The notes: a model not told the origin generated them from the sequence alone. A stretch of DNA of 64,000 bases from Watersipora subatra (GCF_963576615.1 NC_088708.1:59135196-59199195); one strand, 5' to 3'. Positions 46,937 through 59,392 are shown, counted from the first letter of the stretch. Numbers and translations are program-made.

Positions 46937-47278
46937 GCGATGTAAAGTTTTTTGCGTCCAATAGATGATTTGAGCTTTGCTGAACACGGTTCAGATCAAA
47001 AGAGGCGCATACAATCACAACAGTTTGGTTTTCGATTATTCATGGAGCTTCCGGTGAGCATGGTCTTTCATGTTGCATCTCCAGTTTTTACGACAAGGTG
47101 GTTTTACATTCATCGTTTCAATGACTGCGCAAACGAAATTGTATTAGGAAACCTCAAATCGCGAAACCGTTTTAACCTCTATATATGTAAATGCTTGAGA
47201 ATAACTTGTTCTAATACTTACTGTCTAGATATATAACATTGACGACTTCCGAACGATCAAACTTCATTTACAATTTAA

Positions 47279-47360
47279 GCAGTTGGGGTCGGTTGGTTGA
47301 GGCGATTGACTTGAAATCAATTGGGCTGTGCCTGCACAGGTTCGAGTCCTATCAGCTGCG
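47279..47360 (+). tRNA. tRNA-Ser-like (anticodon TGA), C-unit
   Basis: TGA at 47312-47314. G8; T loop TTCGAGT. Confidence 0.45.
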
Positions 47361-47694
47361 ATGGTGCAAAGTTTTTTGGCTTCCAATGAATGATTTGAGC
47401 CTTGACGAAAATTTTCCAAAAAATGTGAGGCACCTACAATCACAACATTTAGGTTTTACGATCATTCATAGAATTCCGCAAAAGCAAAGTCTTTTATTTC
47501 ATATCAAAAGTTTTTGCGATTACTTGGTGTTACATCCAGAGTTTTCAAAGTAGCTCAAACAAAGTCGTTTAATGAAACATTCAATGTCGAAACCGTTGTA
47601 ACTTTAATGTTTCAACATAGGTTGACCTAATACTTACGGGCTAGATAAATAACGCTGTCGACTTCAGATCATTCAAACATTATGCTGAACAGAA

Positions 47695-47776
47695 GCAGTT
47701 GTGGTCGAGTGGTTAAGGCGATTGACTCGAAATCAATTGCGCTCTGCCCGCACAGGTTCGAATCCTGTGAACTGCG
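47695..47776 (+). tRNA. tRNA-Ser (anticodon CGA), A-unit
   Basis: CGA at 47728-47730. GCGC variable arm; acceptor strand GAACTGC has one mismatch at the T-stem side. Confidence 0.75.
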
Positions 47777-48139
47777 ATGATGTAAAGCTTTTCGCATCTA
47801 TTGGATGATTTGAACTTTACTGAAATAGGTTCTTATAATGTGAATCTTGTTTTGTCACATTCGATTGGTGTTGCAAATATTTATGGAACTTCACAAAAGC
47901 AAAGTCTTTTATTTTGTATCTCAAGTTTTTGCCAGTAATGTGTTTTACATTCGTAGTTTCGATGATGGCTGGAACAAATATACGTGTTTCAATGATGGCG
48001 GAAATAAAATTGTAGGATGAAAGCTCAAATCTCGAAACCGTTGTAACTAAAACGTTTCAGAATAACTTGTTCTAATACTAACTGTCTAAATATATAATGT
48101 TGACAATTTCAGAACAATCAATCTTCATTTAAAACGTAA

Positions 48140-48221
48140 GCAGTTGTGGTCGAGTGGTTAAGGTGATTGACTTGAAATCAATTGGGCTATGCCCGCACAG
48201 GTTCGAATCCTCTCAACTGCG
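48140..48221 (+). tRNA. tRNA-Ser (anticodon TGA), B-unit
   Basis: TGA at 48173-48175. T stem ends CCTCT. Confidence 0.78.
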
Positions 48222-48563
48222 GCGATGTAAAGTTTTTTGCGTCCAATAGATGATTTGAGCTTTGCTGAACACGGTTCAGATCAAAAGAGGCGCATACAAT
48301 CACAACAGTTTGGTTTTCGATTATTCATGGAGCTTCCGGTGAGCATGGTCTTCCATGTTGCATCTCCAGTTTTTACGACAAGGTGGTTTTACATTCATCG
48401 TTTCAATGACTGCGCAAACGAAATTGTATAAGGAAACCTCAAATCGCGAAACCGTTTTAACCTCTATATATGTGAATGCTTGAGAATAACTTGTTCTAAT
48501 ACTTACTGTCTAGATATATAACGTTGACGACTTCCGAACGATCAAACTTCATTTACAATATAA

Positions 48564-48645
48564 GCAGTTGGGGCCGATTGGTTGAGGCGATTGACTTGAA
48601 ATCAATTGGGCTGTGCCTGCACAGGTTCGAATCTTGTCAACTGTG
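48564..48645 (+). tRNA. tRNA-Ser-like (anticodon TGA), C-unit
   Basis: TGA at 48597-48599. G8; T stem ends CTTGT. Confidence 0.5.
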
Positions 48646-48979
48646 ATGATGCAAAGTGTTTTGCCTTCCAATGAATGATTTGAGCCTTGACGAAAATTTT
48701 CCAAAAAATGTGAGGCACCTACAATTACAACATTTAGGTTTTACGATCATTCATAGAAATCCGCAAAAGCAAAGTCTTTTATTTCATATCAAAAGTTTTT
48801 GCGATTACTTGGTGTTACATCCAGAGTTTTCAAAGTAGCTCAAACAAAGTCGTTTAATGAAACATTAAATGTCGAAACCGTTGTAACTTTAATGTTTCAA
48901 CATAGGTTGTCCTAATACTTACGGGCTAGATAAATAACGCTGTCGACTTTAGATCATTCAAACATTATTCTGAACAGAA

Positions 48980-49061
48980 GCAGTTGTGGCCGAGTGGTTA
49001 AGGCGATTGACTCGAAATCAATTGGGCTCTGCCCGCACAGGTTCGAATCCTGTCAACTGCG
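48980..49061 (+). tRNA. tRNA-Ser (anticodon CGA), A-unit
   Basis: CGA at 49013-49015. Partner of 26207; all stems pair. Confidence 0.9.
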
Positions 49062-49424
49062 CTGATGTAAAGCTTTTCGCATGTATTGGATGATTTGAAC
49101 TTTACTGAAATAGGTTCTTATAATGTGAATCTTGTTTTGTCACATTCGATTGGTGTTGCAAATATTTATGGAACTTCACAAAAGCAAAGTGTTTTATTTT
49201 GTATCTCAAGTTTTTGCCAGTAGTGTGTTTTACATTCGTAGTTTCGATGATGGCTGGAACAAATATACGTGTTTCAATGATGGCGGAAATAAAATTGTAG
49301 GATGAAAGCTCAAATCTCGAAACCGTTGTAACTTTAATGTTTCAACATAACTTGTCCTAATACTTACGGACTAGATAAATAATGCTGTCGACTTCAGATC
49401 ATTCAAACATTATGCTGAACAGAA

Positions 49425-49506
49425 GCAGTTGTGGCCGAGTGGTTAAGGCGATTGACTAGAAATCAATTGGGCTCTGCCCGCACAGGTTCGAATCCTGTCA
49501 ACTGCG
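49425..49506 (+). tRNA. tRNA-Ser (anticodon AGA), A-unit
   Basis: AGA at 49458-49460. All stems pair; consensus A-unit sequence. Confidence 0.92.
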
Positions 49507-49869
49507 ATGATGTAAAGCTTTTCGCATCTATTGGATGGTTTGAACTTTACTGAAATAGGTTCTTATAATGTGAATCTTGTTTTGTCACATTCGATTGGTG
49601 TTGCAAATATTTATGGAACTTCACAAAAGCAAAGTCTTTTATTTTGTATCTCAAGTTTTTGCCAGTAGTGTGTTTTACATTCGTAGTTTCGATGATGGCT
49701 GGAACAAATATACGTGTTTCAATGATGGCGGAAATAAAATTGTAGGATGAAAGCTCAAATCTCGAAACCGTTGTAACTTAAACGTTTCAGAATAACTTGT
49801 TCTAATACTAACTGTCTAAATATATAATGTTGACAATTTCGGAACAATCAATCTTCATTTAAATTGTAA

Positions 49870-49951
49870 GCAGTTGTGGCCGAGTGGTTAAGGCGATTGA
49901 CTAGAAATCAATTGGGCTATGCCTGCACAGGTTCGAATCCTGTCAACTGCG
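49870..49951 (+). tRNA. tRNA-Ser (anticodon AGA) in a B-unit
   Basis: AGA at 49903-49905. Partner of the chimera at 27097. Confidence 0.85.
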
Positions 49952-50293
49952 GCGATGTAAAGTTTTTTGCGTCCAATAGATGATTTGAGCTTTGCTGAAC
50001 ACGGTTCAGATCAAAAGAGGCGCATACAATCACAACAGTTTGGTTTTCGATTATTCATGGAGCTTCCGGTGAGCATAGTCTTTCATGTTGCATCTCCAGT
50101 TTTTACGACAAGGTGGTTTTACATTCATCGTTTCAATGACTGCGCAAACGAAATTGTATAAGGAAACCTCAAATCGCGAAACCGTTTTAACCTCTATATA
50201 TGTAAATGCTTGAGAATAACTTGTTCTAATACTTACTGTCTAGATATATAACATTGACGACTTCCGAACGATCAAACTTCATTTACAATTTAA

Positions 50294-50375
50294 GCAGTTG
50301 GGGTCGGTTGGTTGAGGCGATTGACTTGAAATCAATTGGGCTGTGCCTGCACAGGTTCGAGTCCTATCAGCTGCG
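50294..50375 (+). tRNA. tRNA-Ser-like (anticodon TGA), C-unit
   Basis: TGA at 50327-50329. G8; T loop TTCGAGT, as in its partner at 27521. Confidence 0.45.
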
Positions 50376-50709
50376 ATGGTGCAAAGTTTTTTGGCTTCCA
50401 ATGAATGATTTGAGCCTTGACGAAAATTTTCCAAAAAATGTGAGGCACCTACAATCACAACATTTAGGTTTTACGATCATTCATAGAATTCCGCAAAAGC
50501 AAAGTCTTTTATTTCATATCAAAAGTTTTTGCGATTACTTGGTGTTACATCCAGAGTTTTCAAAGTAGCTCAAACAAAGTCGTTTAATGAAACATTCAAT
50601 GTCGAAACCGTTGTAACTTTAATGTTTCAACATAGGTTGACCTAATACTTACGGGCTAGATAAATAACGCTGTCGACTTCAGATCATTCAAACATTATGC
50701 TGAACAGAA

Positions 50710-50791
50710 GCAGTTGTGGTCGAGTGGTTAAGGCGATTGACTAGAAATCAATTGGGCTCTGCCCGCACAGGTTCGAATCCTGTCAACTGTG
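50710..50791 (+). tRNA. tRNA-Ser (anticodon AGA), A-unit
   Basis: AGA at 50743-50745. Variable arm fully paired (GCCC) but first acceptor pair G-U; differs from its partner at 27937 at that arm. Confidence 0.88.
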
Positions 50792-51154
50792 ATGATGTAA
50801 ACCTTTTCGCATCTATTGGATGATTTGAACTTTACTGAAATAGGTTCTTATAATGTGAATATTGTTTTGTCACATTCGATTGGTGTTGCAAATATTTATG
50901 GAACTTCACAAAAGCAAAGTCTTTTATTTTGTATCTCAAGTTTTTGCCAGTAATGTGTTTTACATTCGTAGTTTCGATGATGGCTGGAACAAATATACGT
51001 GTTTCAATGATGGCGGAAATAAAATTGTAGGATGAAAGCTCAAATCTCGAAACCGTTGTAACTAAAACGTTTCAGAATAACTTGTTCTAATACTAAATGT
51101 CTAAATATATAATGTTGACAATTTCAGAACAATCAATCTTCATTTAAAACGTAA

Positions 51155-51236
51155 GCAGTTGTGGTCGAGTGGTTAAGGTGATTGACTTGAAATCATTTGG
51201 GCTATGCCCGCACAGGTTCGAATCCTCTCAACTGCG
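51155..51236 (+). tRNA. tRNA-Ser (anticodon TGA), B-unit
   Basis: TGA at 51188-51190. Partner of 28382. One mismatch just outside the anticodon (TCATT); T stem ends CCTCT. Confidence 0.7.
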
Positions 51237-51482
51237 GTGATGTAAAGTTTTTTGCGTCCAATAGATGATTTGAGCTTTGCTGAACACGGTTCAGATCAAA
51301 AGAGGCGCATACAATCACAACAGTTTGGTTTTCGATTATTCATGGAGCTTCCGGTGAGCATGGTCTTCCATGTTGCATCTCTAGTTTTTACGACAAGGTG
51401 GTTTTACATTCATCGTTTCAATGACTGCGCAAACGAAATTGTATAAGGAAACCTCAAATCGCGAAACCGTTTTAACCTCTAT

Positions 51483-51490
51483 ATAATTAT
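51483..51490. other. putative transposon excision footprint (ATAA-TTAT)
   Basis: Reads CTCTAT-ATAA-TTAT-GTGAATG. Other units read CTCTAT-ATAT-GTGAATG, and the paralogue has ATAT, the 4.1-kb transposon, then ATAT. The site keeps both 4-bp duplications, with the last base of the left and the first base of the right one complemented (T to A, A to T), as hairpin-type excision leaves. Confidence 0.82.
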
Positions 51491-51582
51491 GTGAATGCTT
51501 GAGAATAACTTGTTCTAATACTTACTGTCTAGATATATAACGTTGACGACTTCCGAACGATCAAACTTCATTTACAATTTAA

Positions 51583-51664
51583 GCAGTTGGGGCCGATTGG
51601 TTGAAGCGATTGACTTGAAATCAATTGGGCTGTGCCTGCACAGGTTCGAATCTTGTCAACTGTG
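51583..51664 (+). tRNA. tRNA-Ser-like (anticodon TGA), C-unit
   Basis: TGA at 51616-51618. G8; D arm GGTTGAAGC. Confidence 0.45.
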
Positions 51665-51998
51665 ATGATGCAAAGTGTTTTGCCTTCCAATGAATGATTT
51701 GAGCCTTGACGAAAATTTTCCAAGAAATGTAAGGAACACACAGTCACAACATTTAGGTTTTACGATCATTCATAGAAATCCGCAAAAGCAAAGTCTTTTA
51801 TTTCATATCAAAAGTTTTTGCGATTATTTGATTTTACATCCGGAGTTTTCATAATAGCTAAAACAAAGTCGTTTAATGAAACTTTAAATGTCGAAACCGT
51901 TGTAACTTTAATGTTTCAACATAGGTTGACCTAATACTTACGGGCTGGATAAATAACGCTGTCGACTTTAGATCATTCAAACATTATGCTGAACATTA

Positions 51999-52080
51999 GC
52001 AGTTGTGGCCGAGTGGTTAAGGCGATTGACTCGAAATCAATTGGGCTCTGCCCGCACAGGTTCGAATCCTGTCAACTGCG
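51999..52080 (+). tRNA. tRNA-Ser (anticodon CGA), A-unit
   Basis: CGA at 52032-52034. Immediate 5' flank is CATTA instead of CAGAA. Confidence 0.9.
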
Positions 52081-52443
52081 ATGATGTGAAGCTTTTCGCA
52101 TCTATTGGATGATTTGAACTTTACTGAAATAGGTTCTTATAATGTGAATCTTGTTTTGTCACATTCGATTGGTGTTGCAAATATTTATTGAACTTCACAA
52201 AAGCAAAGTCTTTTATTTTGTATCTCAAGTTTTTGCCAGTAGTGTGTTTTACATTCGTAGTTTCGATGATGGCTGGAACAAATATACGTGTTTCAATGAT
52301 GGCGGAAATAAAATTGTAGGATGAAAGCTCAAATCTCGAAACCGTTGTAACTTTAATGTTTCAACATAACTTGTCCTAATACTTACGGACTAGATAAATA
52401 ATGCTGTCGACTTCAGATCATTCAAACATTATGCTGAACAGAA

Positions 52444-52525
52444 GCAGTTGTGGTCGAGTGGTTAAGGCGATTGACTAGAAATCAATTGGGCTCTGCGCGC
52501 ACAGGTTCGAATCCTGTCAACTGTG
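52444..52525 (+). tRNA. tRNA-Ser (anticodon AGA), A-unit
   Basis: AGA at 52477-52479. GCGC variable-arm variant. Confidence 0.8.
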
Positions 52526-52888
52526 ATGATGTAAACCTTTTCGCATCTATTGGATGATTTGAACTTTACTGAAATAGGTTCTTATAATGTGAATCTTGTT
52601 TTGTCACATTCGATTGGTGTTGCAAATATTTATGGAACTTCACAAAAGCAAAGTCTTTTATTTTGTATCTCAAGTTTTTGCCAGTAGTGTGTTTTACATT
52701 CGTAGTTTCGATGATGGCTGGAACAAATATACGTGTTTTAATGATGGCGGAAATAAAATTGTATGATGAAAGCTCAAATCTCGAAACCGTTGTAACTAAA
52801 ACGTTTCAGAATAACTTGTTCTAATACTAACTGTCTAAATATATAATGTTGACAATTTCGGAACAATCAATCTTCATTTAAAACGTAA

Positions 52889-52970
52889 GCAGTTGTGGTC
52901 GAATGGTTAAGGCGATTGACTTGAAATCAATTGGGCTATGCCCGCACAGGTTCGAATCCTCTCAACTGCG
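52889..52970 (+). tRNA. tRNA-Ser (anticodon TGA), B-unit
   Basis: TGA at 52922-52924. GAATGG D loop, as in its partner at 34251. Confidence 0.72.
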
Positions 52971-53312
52971 GCGATGTAAAGTTTTTTGCGTCCAATAGAT
53001 GATTTGAGCTTTGCTGAACACGGTTCAGATCAAAAGAGGCGCATACAATCACAAAAGTTCGGTTTTCGATTATTCATGGAGCTTCCGGTGAGCATGGTCT
53101 TCCATGTTGCATCTCTAGTTTTTACGACAAGGTGGTTTTACATTCATCGTTTCAATGACTGCGCAAACGAAATTGTATAAGGAAACCTCAAATCGCGAAA
53201 CCGTTTTAACCTCTATATATGTAAATGCTTGAGAATAACTTGTTCTAATACTTACTGTCTAGATATATAACATTGACGACTTCCGAACGATCAAACTTCA
53301 TTTACAATTTAA

Positions 53313-53394
53313 GCAGTTGGGGTCGGTTGGTTGAGGCGATTGACTTGAAATCAATTGGGCTGTGCCTGCACAGGTTCGAATCCTATCAGCTGCG
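53313..53394 (+). tRNA. tRNA-Ser-like (anticodon TGA), C-unit
   Basis: TGA at 53346-53348. G8. Confidence 0.48.
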
Positions 53395-53728
53395 ATGGTG
53401 CAAAGTTTTTTGGCTTCCAATGAATGATTTGAGCCTTGACGAAAATTTTCCAAAAAATGTGAGGCACCTACAATTACAACATTTAGGTTTTACGATCATT
53501 CATAGAATTCCGCAAAAGCAAAGTCTTTTATTTCATATCAAAAGTTTTTGCGATTACTTGGTGTTACATCCAGAGTTTTCAAAGTAGCTCAAACAAAGTC
53601 GTTTAATGAAACATTAAATGTCGAAACCGTTGTAACTTTAATGTTTCAACATAGGTTGTCCTAATACTTACGGGCTAGATAAATAACGCTGTCGACTTTA
53701 GATCATTCAAACATTGTTCTGAACAGAA

Positions 53729-53810
53729 GCAGTTGTGGCCGAGTGGTTAAGGCGATTGACTCGAAATCAATTGGGCTCTGCCCGCACAGGTTCGAATCCG
53801 GTCAACTGCG
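53729..53810 (+). tRNA. tRNA-Ser (anticodon CGA), A-unit
   Basis: CGA at 53762-53764. T stem ends CCGGT. Confidence 0.78.
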
Positions 53811-54173
53811 CTGATGTAAAGCTTTTCGCATGTATTGGATGATTTGAACTTTACTGAAATAGGTTCTTATAATGTGAATCTTGTTTTGTCACATTCGATT
53901 GGTGTTGCAAATATTTATGGAACTTCACAAAAGCAAAGTGTTTTATTTTGTATCTCAAGTTTTTGCCAGTAGTGTGTTTTACATTCGTAGTTTCGATGAT
54001 GGCTGGAACAAATATACGTGTTTTAATGATGGCGGAAATAAAATTGTATGATGAAAGCTCAAATCTCGAAACCGTTGTAACTAAAACGTTTCAGAATAAC
54101 TTGTTCTAATACTAACTGTCTAAATATATAATGTTGCCAATTTCGGAACAATCAATCTTCATTTAAAACGTAA

Positions 54174-54255
54174 GCAGTTGTGGTCGAGTGGTTAAGGTGA
54201 TTGACTTGAAATCAATTGGGCTATGCCCGCACAGGTTCGAATCCTCTCAACTGTG
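54174..54255 (+). tRNA. tRNA-Ser (anticodon TGA), B-unit
   Basis: TGA at 54207-54209. T stem ends CCTCT; first acceptor pair G-U. Confidence 0.72.
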
Positions 54256-54597
54256 GTGATGTAAAGTTTTTTGCGTCCAATAGATGATTTGAGCTTTGCT
54301 GAACACGGTTCAGATCAAAAGAGGCGCATACAATCACAAAAGTTCGGTTTTCGATTATTCATGGAGCTTCCGGTGAGCATGGTCTTCCATGTTGCATCTC
54401 TAGTTTTTACGACAAGGTGGTTTTACATTCATCGTTTCAATGACTGCGCAAACGAAATTGTATAAGGAAACCTCAAATCGCGAAACCGTTTTAACCTCTA
54501 TATATGTAAATGCTTGAGAATAACTTGTTCTAATACTTACTGTCTAGATATATAACATTGACGACTTCCGAACGATCAAACTTCATTTACAATTTAA

Positions 54598-54679
54598 GCA
54601 GTTGGGGTCGGTTGGTTGAGGCGATTGACTTGAAATCAATTGGGCTGTGCCTGCACAGGTTCGAATCCTATCAGCTGCG
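54598..54679 (+). tRNA. tRNA-Ser-like (anticodon TGA), C-unit
   Basis: TGA at 54631-54633. G8. Confidence 0.48.
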
Positions 54680-55013
54680 ATGGTGCAAAGTTTTTTGGCT
54701 TCCAATGAATGATTTGAGCCTTGACGAAAATTTTCCAAAAAATGTGAGGCACCTACAATTACAACATTTAGGTTTTACGATCATTCATAGAATTCCGCAA
54801 AAGCAAAGTCTTTTATTTCATATCAAAAGTTTTTGCGATTACTTGGTGTTACATCCAGAGTTTTCAAAGTAGCTCAAACAAAGTCGTTTAATGAAACATT
54901 AAATGTCGAAACCGTTGTAACTTTAATGTTTCAACATAGGTTGTCCTAATACTTACGGGCTAGATAAATAACGCTGTCGACTTTAGATCATTCAAACATT
55001 ATTTTGAACAGAA

Positions 55014-55095
55014 GCAGTTGTGGCCGAGTGGTTAAGGCGATTGACTCGAAATCAATTGGGCTCTGCCCGCACAGGTTCGAATCCGGTCAACTGCG
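55014..55095 (+). tRNA. tRNA-Ser (anticodon CGA), A-unit
   Basis: CGA at 55047-55049. T stem ends CCGGT. Confidence 0.78.
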
Positions 55096-55458
55096 CTGAT
55101 GTAAAGCTTTTCGCATGTATTGGATGATTTGAACTTTACTGAAATAGGTTCTTATAATGTGAATCTTGTTTTGTCACATTCGATTGGTGTTGCAAATATT
55201 TATGGAACTTCACAAAAGCAAAGTGTTTTATTTTGTATCTCAAGTTTTTGCCAGTAGTGTGTTTTACATTCGTAGTTTCGATGATGGCTGGAACAAATAT
55301 ACGTGTTTCAATGATGGCGGAAATAAAATTGTAGGATGAAAGCTCAAATCTCGAAACCGTTGTAACTTTAATGTTTCAACATAACTTGTCCTAATACTTA
55401 CGGACTAGATAAATAATGCTGTCGACTTCAGATCATTCAAACATTATGCTGAACAGAA

Positions 55459-55540
55459 GCAGTTGTGGTCGAGTGGTTAAGGCGATTGACTCGAAATCAA
55501 TTGCGCTCTGCCCGCACAGGTTCGAATCCTGTCAACTGCG
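55459..55540 (+). tRNA. tRNA-Ser (anticodon CGA), A-unit
   Basis: CGA at 55492-55494. GCGC-TCT-GCCC variable arm. Confidence 0.82.
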
Positions 55541-55903
55541 ATGATGTAAAGCTTTTCGCATCTATTAGATGATTTGAACTTTACTGAAATAGGTTCTTAT
55601 AATGTGAATCTTGTTTTGTCACATTCGATTGGTGTTGCAAATATTTATGGAACTTCACAAAAGCAAAGTCTTTTATTTTGTATCTCAAGTTTTTGCCAGT
55701 AGTGTGTTTTACATTCGTAGTTTCGATGATGGCTGGAACAAATATACGTGTTTCAACGATGGCGGAAGTAAAATTGTAGGATGAAAGCTCAAATCTCGAA
55801 ACCGTTGTAACTTTAATGTTTCAACATAACTTGTCCTAATACTTACGGACTAGATAAATAATGCTGTCGACTTCAGATCATTCAAACATTATGCTGAACA
55901 GAA

Positions 55904-55985
55904 GCAGTTGTGGCCGAGTGGTTAAGGCGATTGACTAGAAATCAATTGGGCTCTGCGCGCACAGGTTCGAATCCTGTCAACTGTG
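55904..55985 (+). tRNA. tRNA-Ser (anticodon AGA), A-unit
   Basis: AGA at 55937-55939. GGGC-TCT-GCGC variable arm. Confidence 0.8.
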
Positions 55986-56348
55986 ATGATGTAAACCTTT
56001 TCGCATCTATTGGATGATTTGAACTTTACTGAAATAGGTTCTTATAATGTGAATCTTGTTTTGTCACATTCGATTGGTGTTGCAAATATTTATGGAACTT
56101 CACAAAAGCAAAGTCTTTTATTTTGTATCTCAAGTTTTTGCCAGTAATGTGTTTTACATTCGTAGTTTCGATGATGGCTGGAACAAATATACGTGTTTCA
56201 ATGATGGCGGAAATAAAATTGTAGGATGAAAGCATAATTCTCGAAACCGTTGTAAATTTAATGTTTCAACATAGCTTGTCCTAATATTTATGGACTAGAT
56301 AAATAACGCTGTCGACTTCAGATCATTCAAACATTATGCTGAACAGAA

Positions 56349-56430
56349 GCAGTTGTGGTCGAGTGGTTAAGGCGATTGATTAGAAATCAATTAAGCTCTG
56401 CCCGCACAGGTTCGAATCCTGTCAACTGCG
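56349..56430 (+). tRNA. tRNA-Ser (anticodon AGA), A-unit
   Basis: Loop TTAGAAA; AGA at 56382-56384. Weak AAGC variable arm. Confidence 0.8.
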
Positions 56431-56793
56431 ATGATGTAAAGCTTTTCGCATCTATTAGATGATTTGAACTTTGTTGAAAAAGGTTCTTATAATGTGAATC
56501 ATGTTTTGTCACATTCGATTGGTGTTGCAAATATTTATGGAACTTCACAAAAGCAAAGTCTTTTATTTTGTATCTCAAGTTTTTGCCAGTAATGTGTTTT
56601 ACATTCGTAGTTTCGATGATGGCTGGAACAAATATACGTGTTTCAATGATGGCGGAAATAAAATTGTAGGATGAAAGCTCAAATCTCGAAACCGTTGTAA
56701 CTAAAACGTTTCAGAATAACTTGTTCTAATACTAACTGTCTAAATATATAATGTTGACAATTTCAGAACAATCAATCTTCATTTAAAACGTAA

Positions 56794-56875
56794 GCAGTTG
56801 TGGTCGAGTGGTTAAGGTGATTGACTTGAAATCAATTGGGCTATGCCCGCACAGGTTCGAATCCTCTCAACTGCG
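56794..56875 (+). tRNA. tRNA-Ser (anticodon TGA), B-unit
   Basis: TGA at 56827-56829. T stem ends CCTCT. Confidence 0.78.
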
Positions 56876-57217
56876 GCGATGTAAAGTTTTTTGCGTCCAA
56901 TAGATGATTTGAGCTTTGCTGAACACGGTTCAGATCAAAAGAGGCGCATACAATCACAACAGTTTGGTTTTCGATTATTCATGGAGCTTCCGGTGAGCAT
57001 GGTCTTCCATGTTGCATCTCTAGTTTTTACGACAAGGTGGTTTTACATTCATCGTTTCAATGACTGCGCAAACGAAATTGTATAAGGAAACCTCAAATCG
57101 CGAAACCGTTTTAACCTCTATATATGTGAATGCTTGAGAATAACTTGTTCTAATACTTACTGTCTAGATATATAACGTTGACGACTTCCGAACGATCAAA
57201 CTTCATTTACAATTTAA

Positions 57218-57299
57218 GCAGTTGGGGCCGATTGGTTGAGGCGATTGACTTGAAATCAATTGGGCTGTGCCTGCACAGGTTCGAATCTTGTCAACTGTG
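57218..57299 (+). tRNA. tRNA-Ser-like (anticodon TGA), C-unit
   Basis: TGA at 57251-57253. G8; T stem ends CTTGT. Confidence 0.5.
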
Positions 57300-57633
57300 A
57301 TGATGCAAAGTGTTTTGCCTTCCAATGAATGATTTGAGCCTTGACGAAAATTTTCCAAGAAATGTAAGGAACACACAGTCACAACATTTAGGTTTTATGA
57401 TCATTCATAGAAATCCGCAAAAGCAAAGTCTTTTATTTCATATCAAAAGTTTTTGCGATTATTTGATTTTACATCCGGAGTTTTCATAATAGCTAAAACA
57501 AAGTCGTTTAATGAAACTTTAAATGTCGAAACCGTTGTAACTTTAATGTTTCAACATAGGTTGACCTAATACTTACGGGCTGGATAAATAACGCTGTCGA
57601 CTTCAGATCATTCAAACATTATGCTGAACAGAA

Positions 57634-57715
57634 GCAGTTGTGGCCGAGTGGTTAAGGCGATTGACTCGAAATCAATTGGGCTCTGCCCGCACAGGTTCGA
57701 ATCCTGTCAACTGCG
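57634..57715 (+). tRNA. tRNA-Ser (anticodon CGA), A-unit
   Basis: CGA at 57667-57669. All stems pair. Confidence 0.9.
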
Positions 57716-58078
57716 ATGATGTGAAGCTTTTCGCATCTATTGGATGATTTGAACTTTACTGAAATAGGTTCTTATAATGTGAAACATGTTTTGTCACATT
57801 CGATTGGTGTTGCAAATATTTATGGAGCTTCGCAAAAGCAAAGTCTTTTGTTTTGTATCTCAAGTTTTTGCCAGTTGTGTGTTTTACATTCGTAGTCTCG
57901 ATGATGGCTGGAACAAATATACGTGTTTCAATGATGGCGGAAATAAAATTGTAGGATGAAAGCATAATTCTCGAAACCGTTGTAAATTTAATGTTTCAAC
58001 ATAGCTTGTCCTAATATTTATGGACTAGATAAATAACGCTGTCGACTTCAGATCATTCAAACATTATGCTGAACAGAA

Positions 58079-58160
58079 GCAGTTGTGGTCGAGTGGTTAA
58101 GGCAATTGATTAGAAATCAATTAAGCTCTGCCCGCACAGGTTCGAATCCTGTCAACTGCG
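58079..58160 (+). tRNA. tRNA-Ser (anticodon AGA), A-unit
   Basis: AGA at 58112-58114. Weak AAGC variable arm. Confidence 0.78.
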
Positions 58161-58523
58161 ATGATGTAAAGCTTTTCGCATCTATTGGATGATTTGAACT
58201 TTGTTGAAAAAGGTTCTTATAATGTGAATCATGTTTTGTCACATTCGATTGGTGTTGCAAATATTTATGGAACTTCACAAAAGCAAAGTCTTTTATTTTG
58301 TATCTCAAGTTTTTGCCAGTTGTGTGTTTTACATTCGTAGTTTCGATGATGGCTGGAACAAATATACGTGTTTCAATGATGGCGGAAATAAAATTGTAGG
58401 ATGAAAGCTCAAATCTCGAAACCGTTGTAACTTTAATGTTTCAACATAACTTGTCCTAATACTTACGGACTAGATAAATAATGCTGTCGACTTCAGATCA
58501 TTCAAACATTATGCTGAACAGAA

Positions 58524-58605
58524 GCAGTTGTGGTCGAGTGGTTAAGGCGATTGACTAGAAATCAATTGGGCTCTGCGCGCACAGGTTCGAATCCTGTCAA
58601 CTGTG
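58524..58605 (+). tRNA. tRNA-Ser (anticodon AGA), A-unit
   Basis: AGA at 58557-58559. GCGC variable-arm variant. Confidence 0.8.
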
Positions 58606-58968
58606 ATGATGTAAACCTTTTCGCATCTATTGGATGATTTGAACTTTACTGAAATAGGTTCTTATAATGTGAATCTTGTTTTGTCACATTCGATTGGTGT
58701 TGCAAATATTTATGGAACTTCACAAAAGCAAAGTCTTTTATTTTGTATCTCAAGTTTTTGCCAGTAGTGTGTTTTACATTCGTAGTTTCGATGATGGCTG
58801 GAACAAATATACGTGTTTTAATGATGGCGGAAATAAAATTGTATGATGAAAGCTCAAATCTTGAAACCGTTGTAACTAAAACGTTTCAGAATAACTTGTT
58901 CTAATACTAACTGTCTAAATATATAATGTTGACAATTTCGGAACAATCAATCTTCATTTAAAACGTAA

Positions 58969-59050
58969 GCAGTTGTGGTCGAGTGGTTAAGGCGATTGAC
59001 TTGAAATCAATTGGGCTATGCCCGCACAGGTTCGAATCCTCTCAACTGCG
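58969..59050 (+). tRNA. tRNA-Ser (anticodon TGA), B-unit
   Basis: TGA at 59002-59004. Full-length partner of the shortened copy at 39491; T stem ends CCTCT. Confidence 0.78.
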
Positions 59051-59392
59051 GCGATGTAAAGTTTTTTGCGTCCAATAGATGATTTGAGCTTTGCTGAACA
59101 CGGTTCAGATCAAAAGAGGCGCATACAATCACAACAGTTCGGTTTTCGATTATTCATGGAGCTTCCGGTGAGCATGGTCTTCCATGTTGCATCTCTAGTT
59201 TTTACGACAAGGTGGTTTTACATTCATCGTTTCAATGACTGCGCAAACGAAATTGTATAAGGAAACCTCAAATCGCGAAACCGTTTTAACCTCTATATAT
59301 GTAAATGCTTGAGAATAACTTGTTCTAATACTTACTGTCTAGATATATAACATTGACGACTTCCGAACGATCAAACTTCATTTACAATTTAA

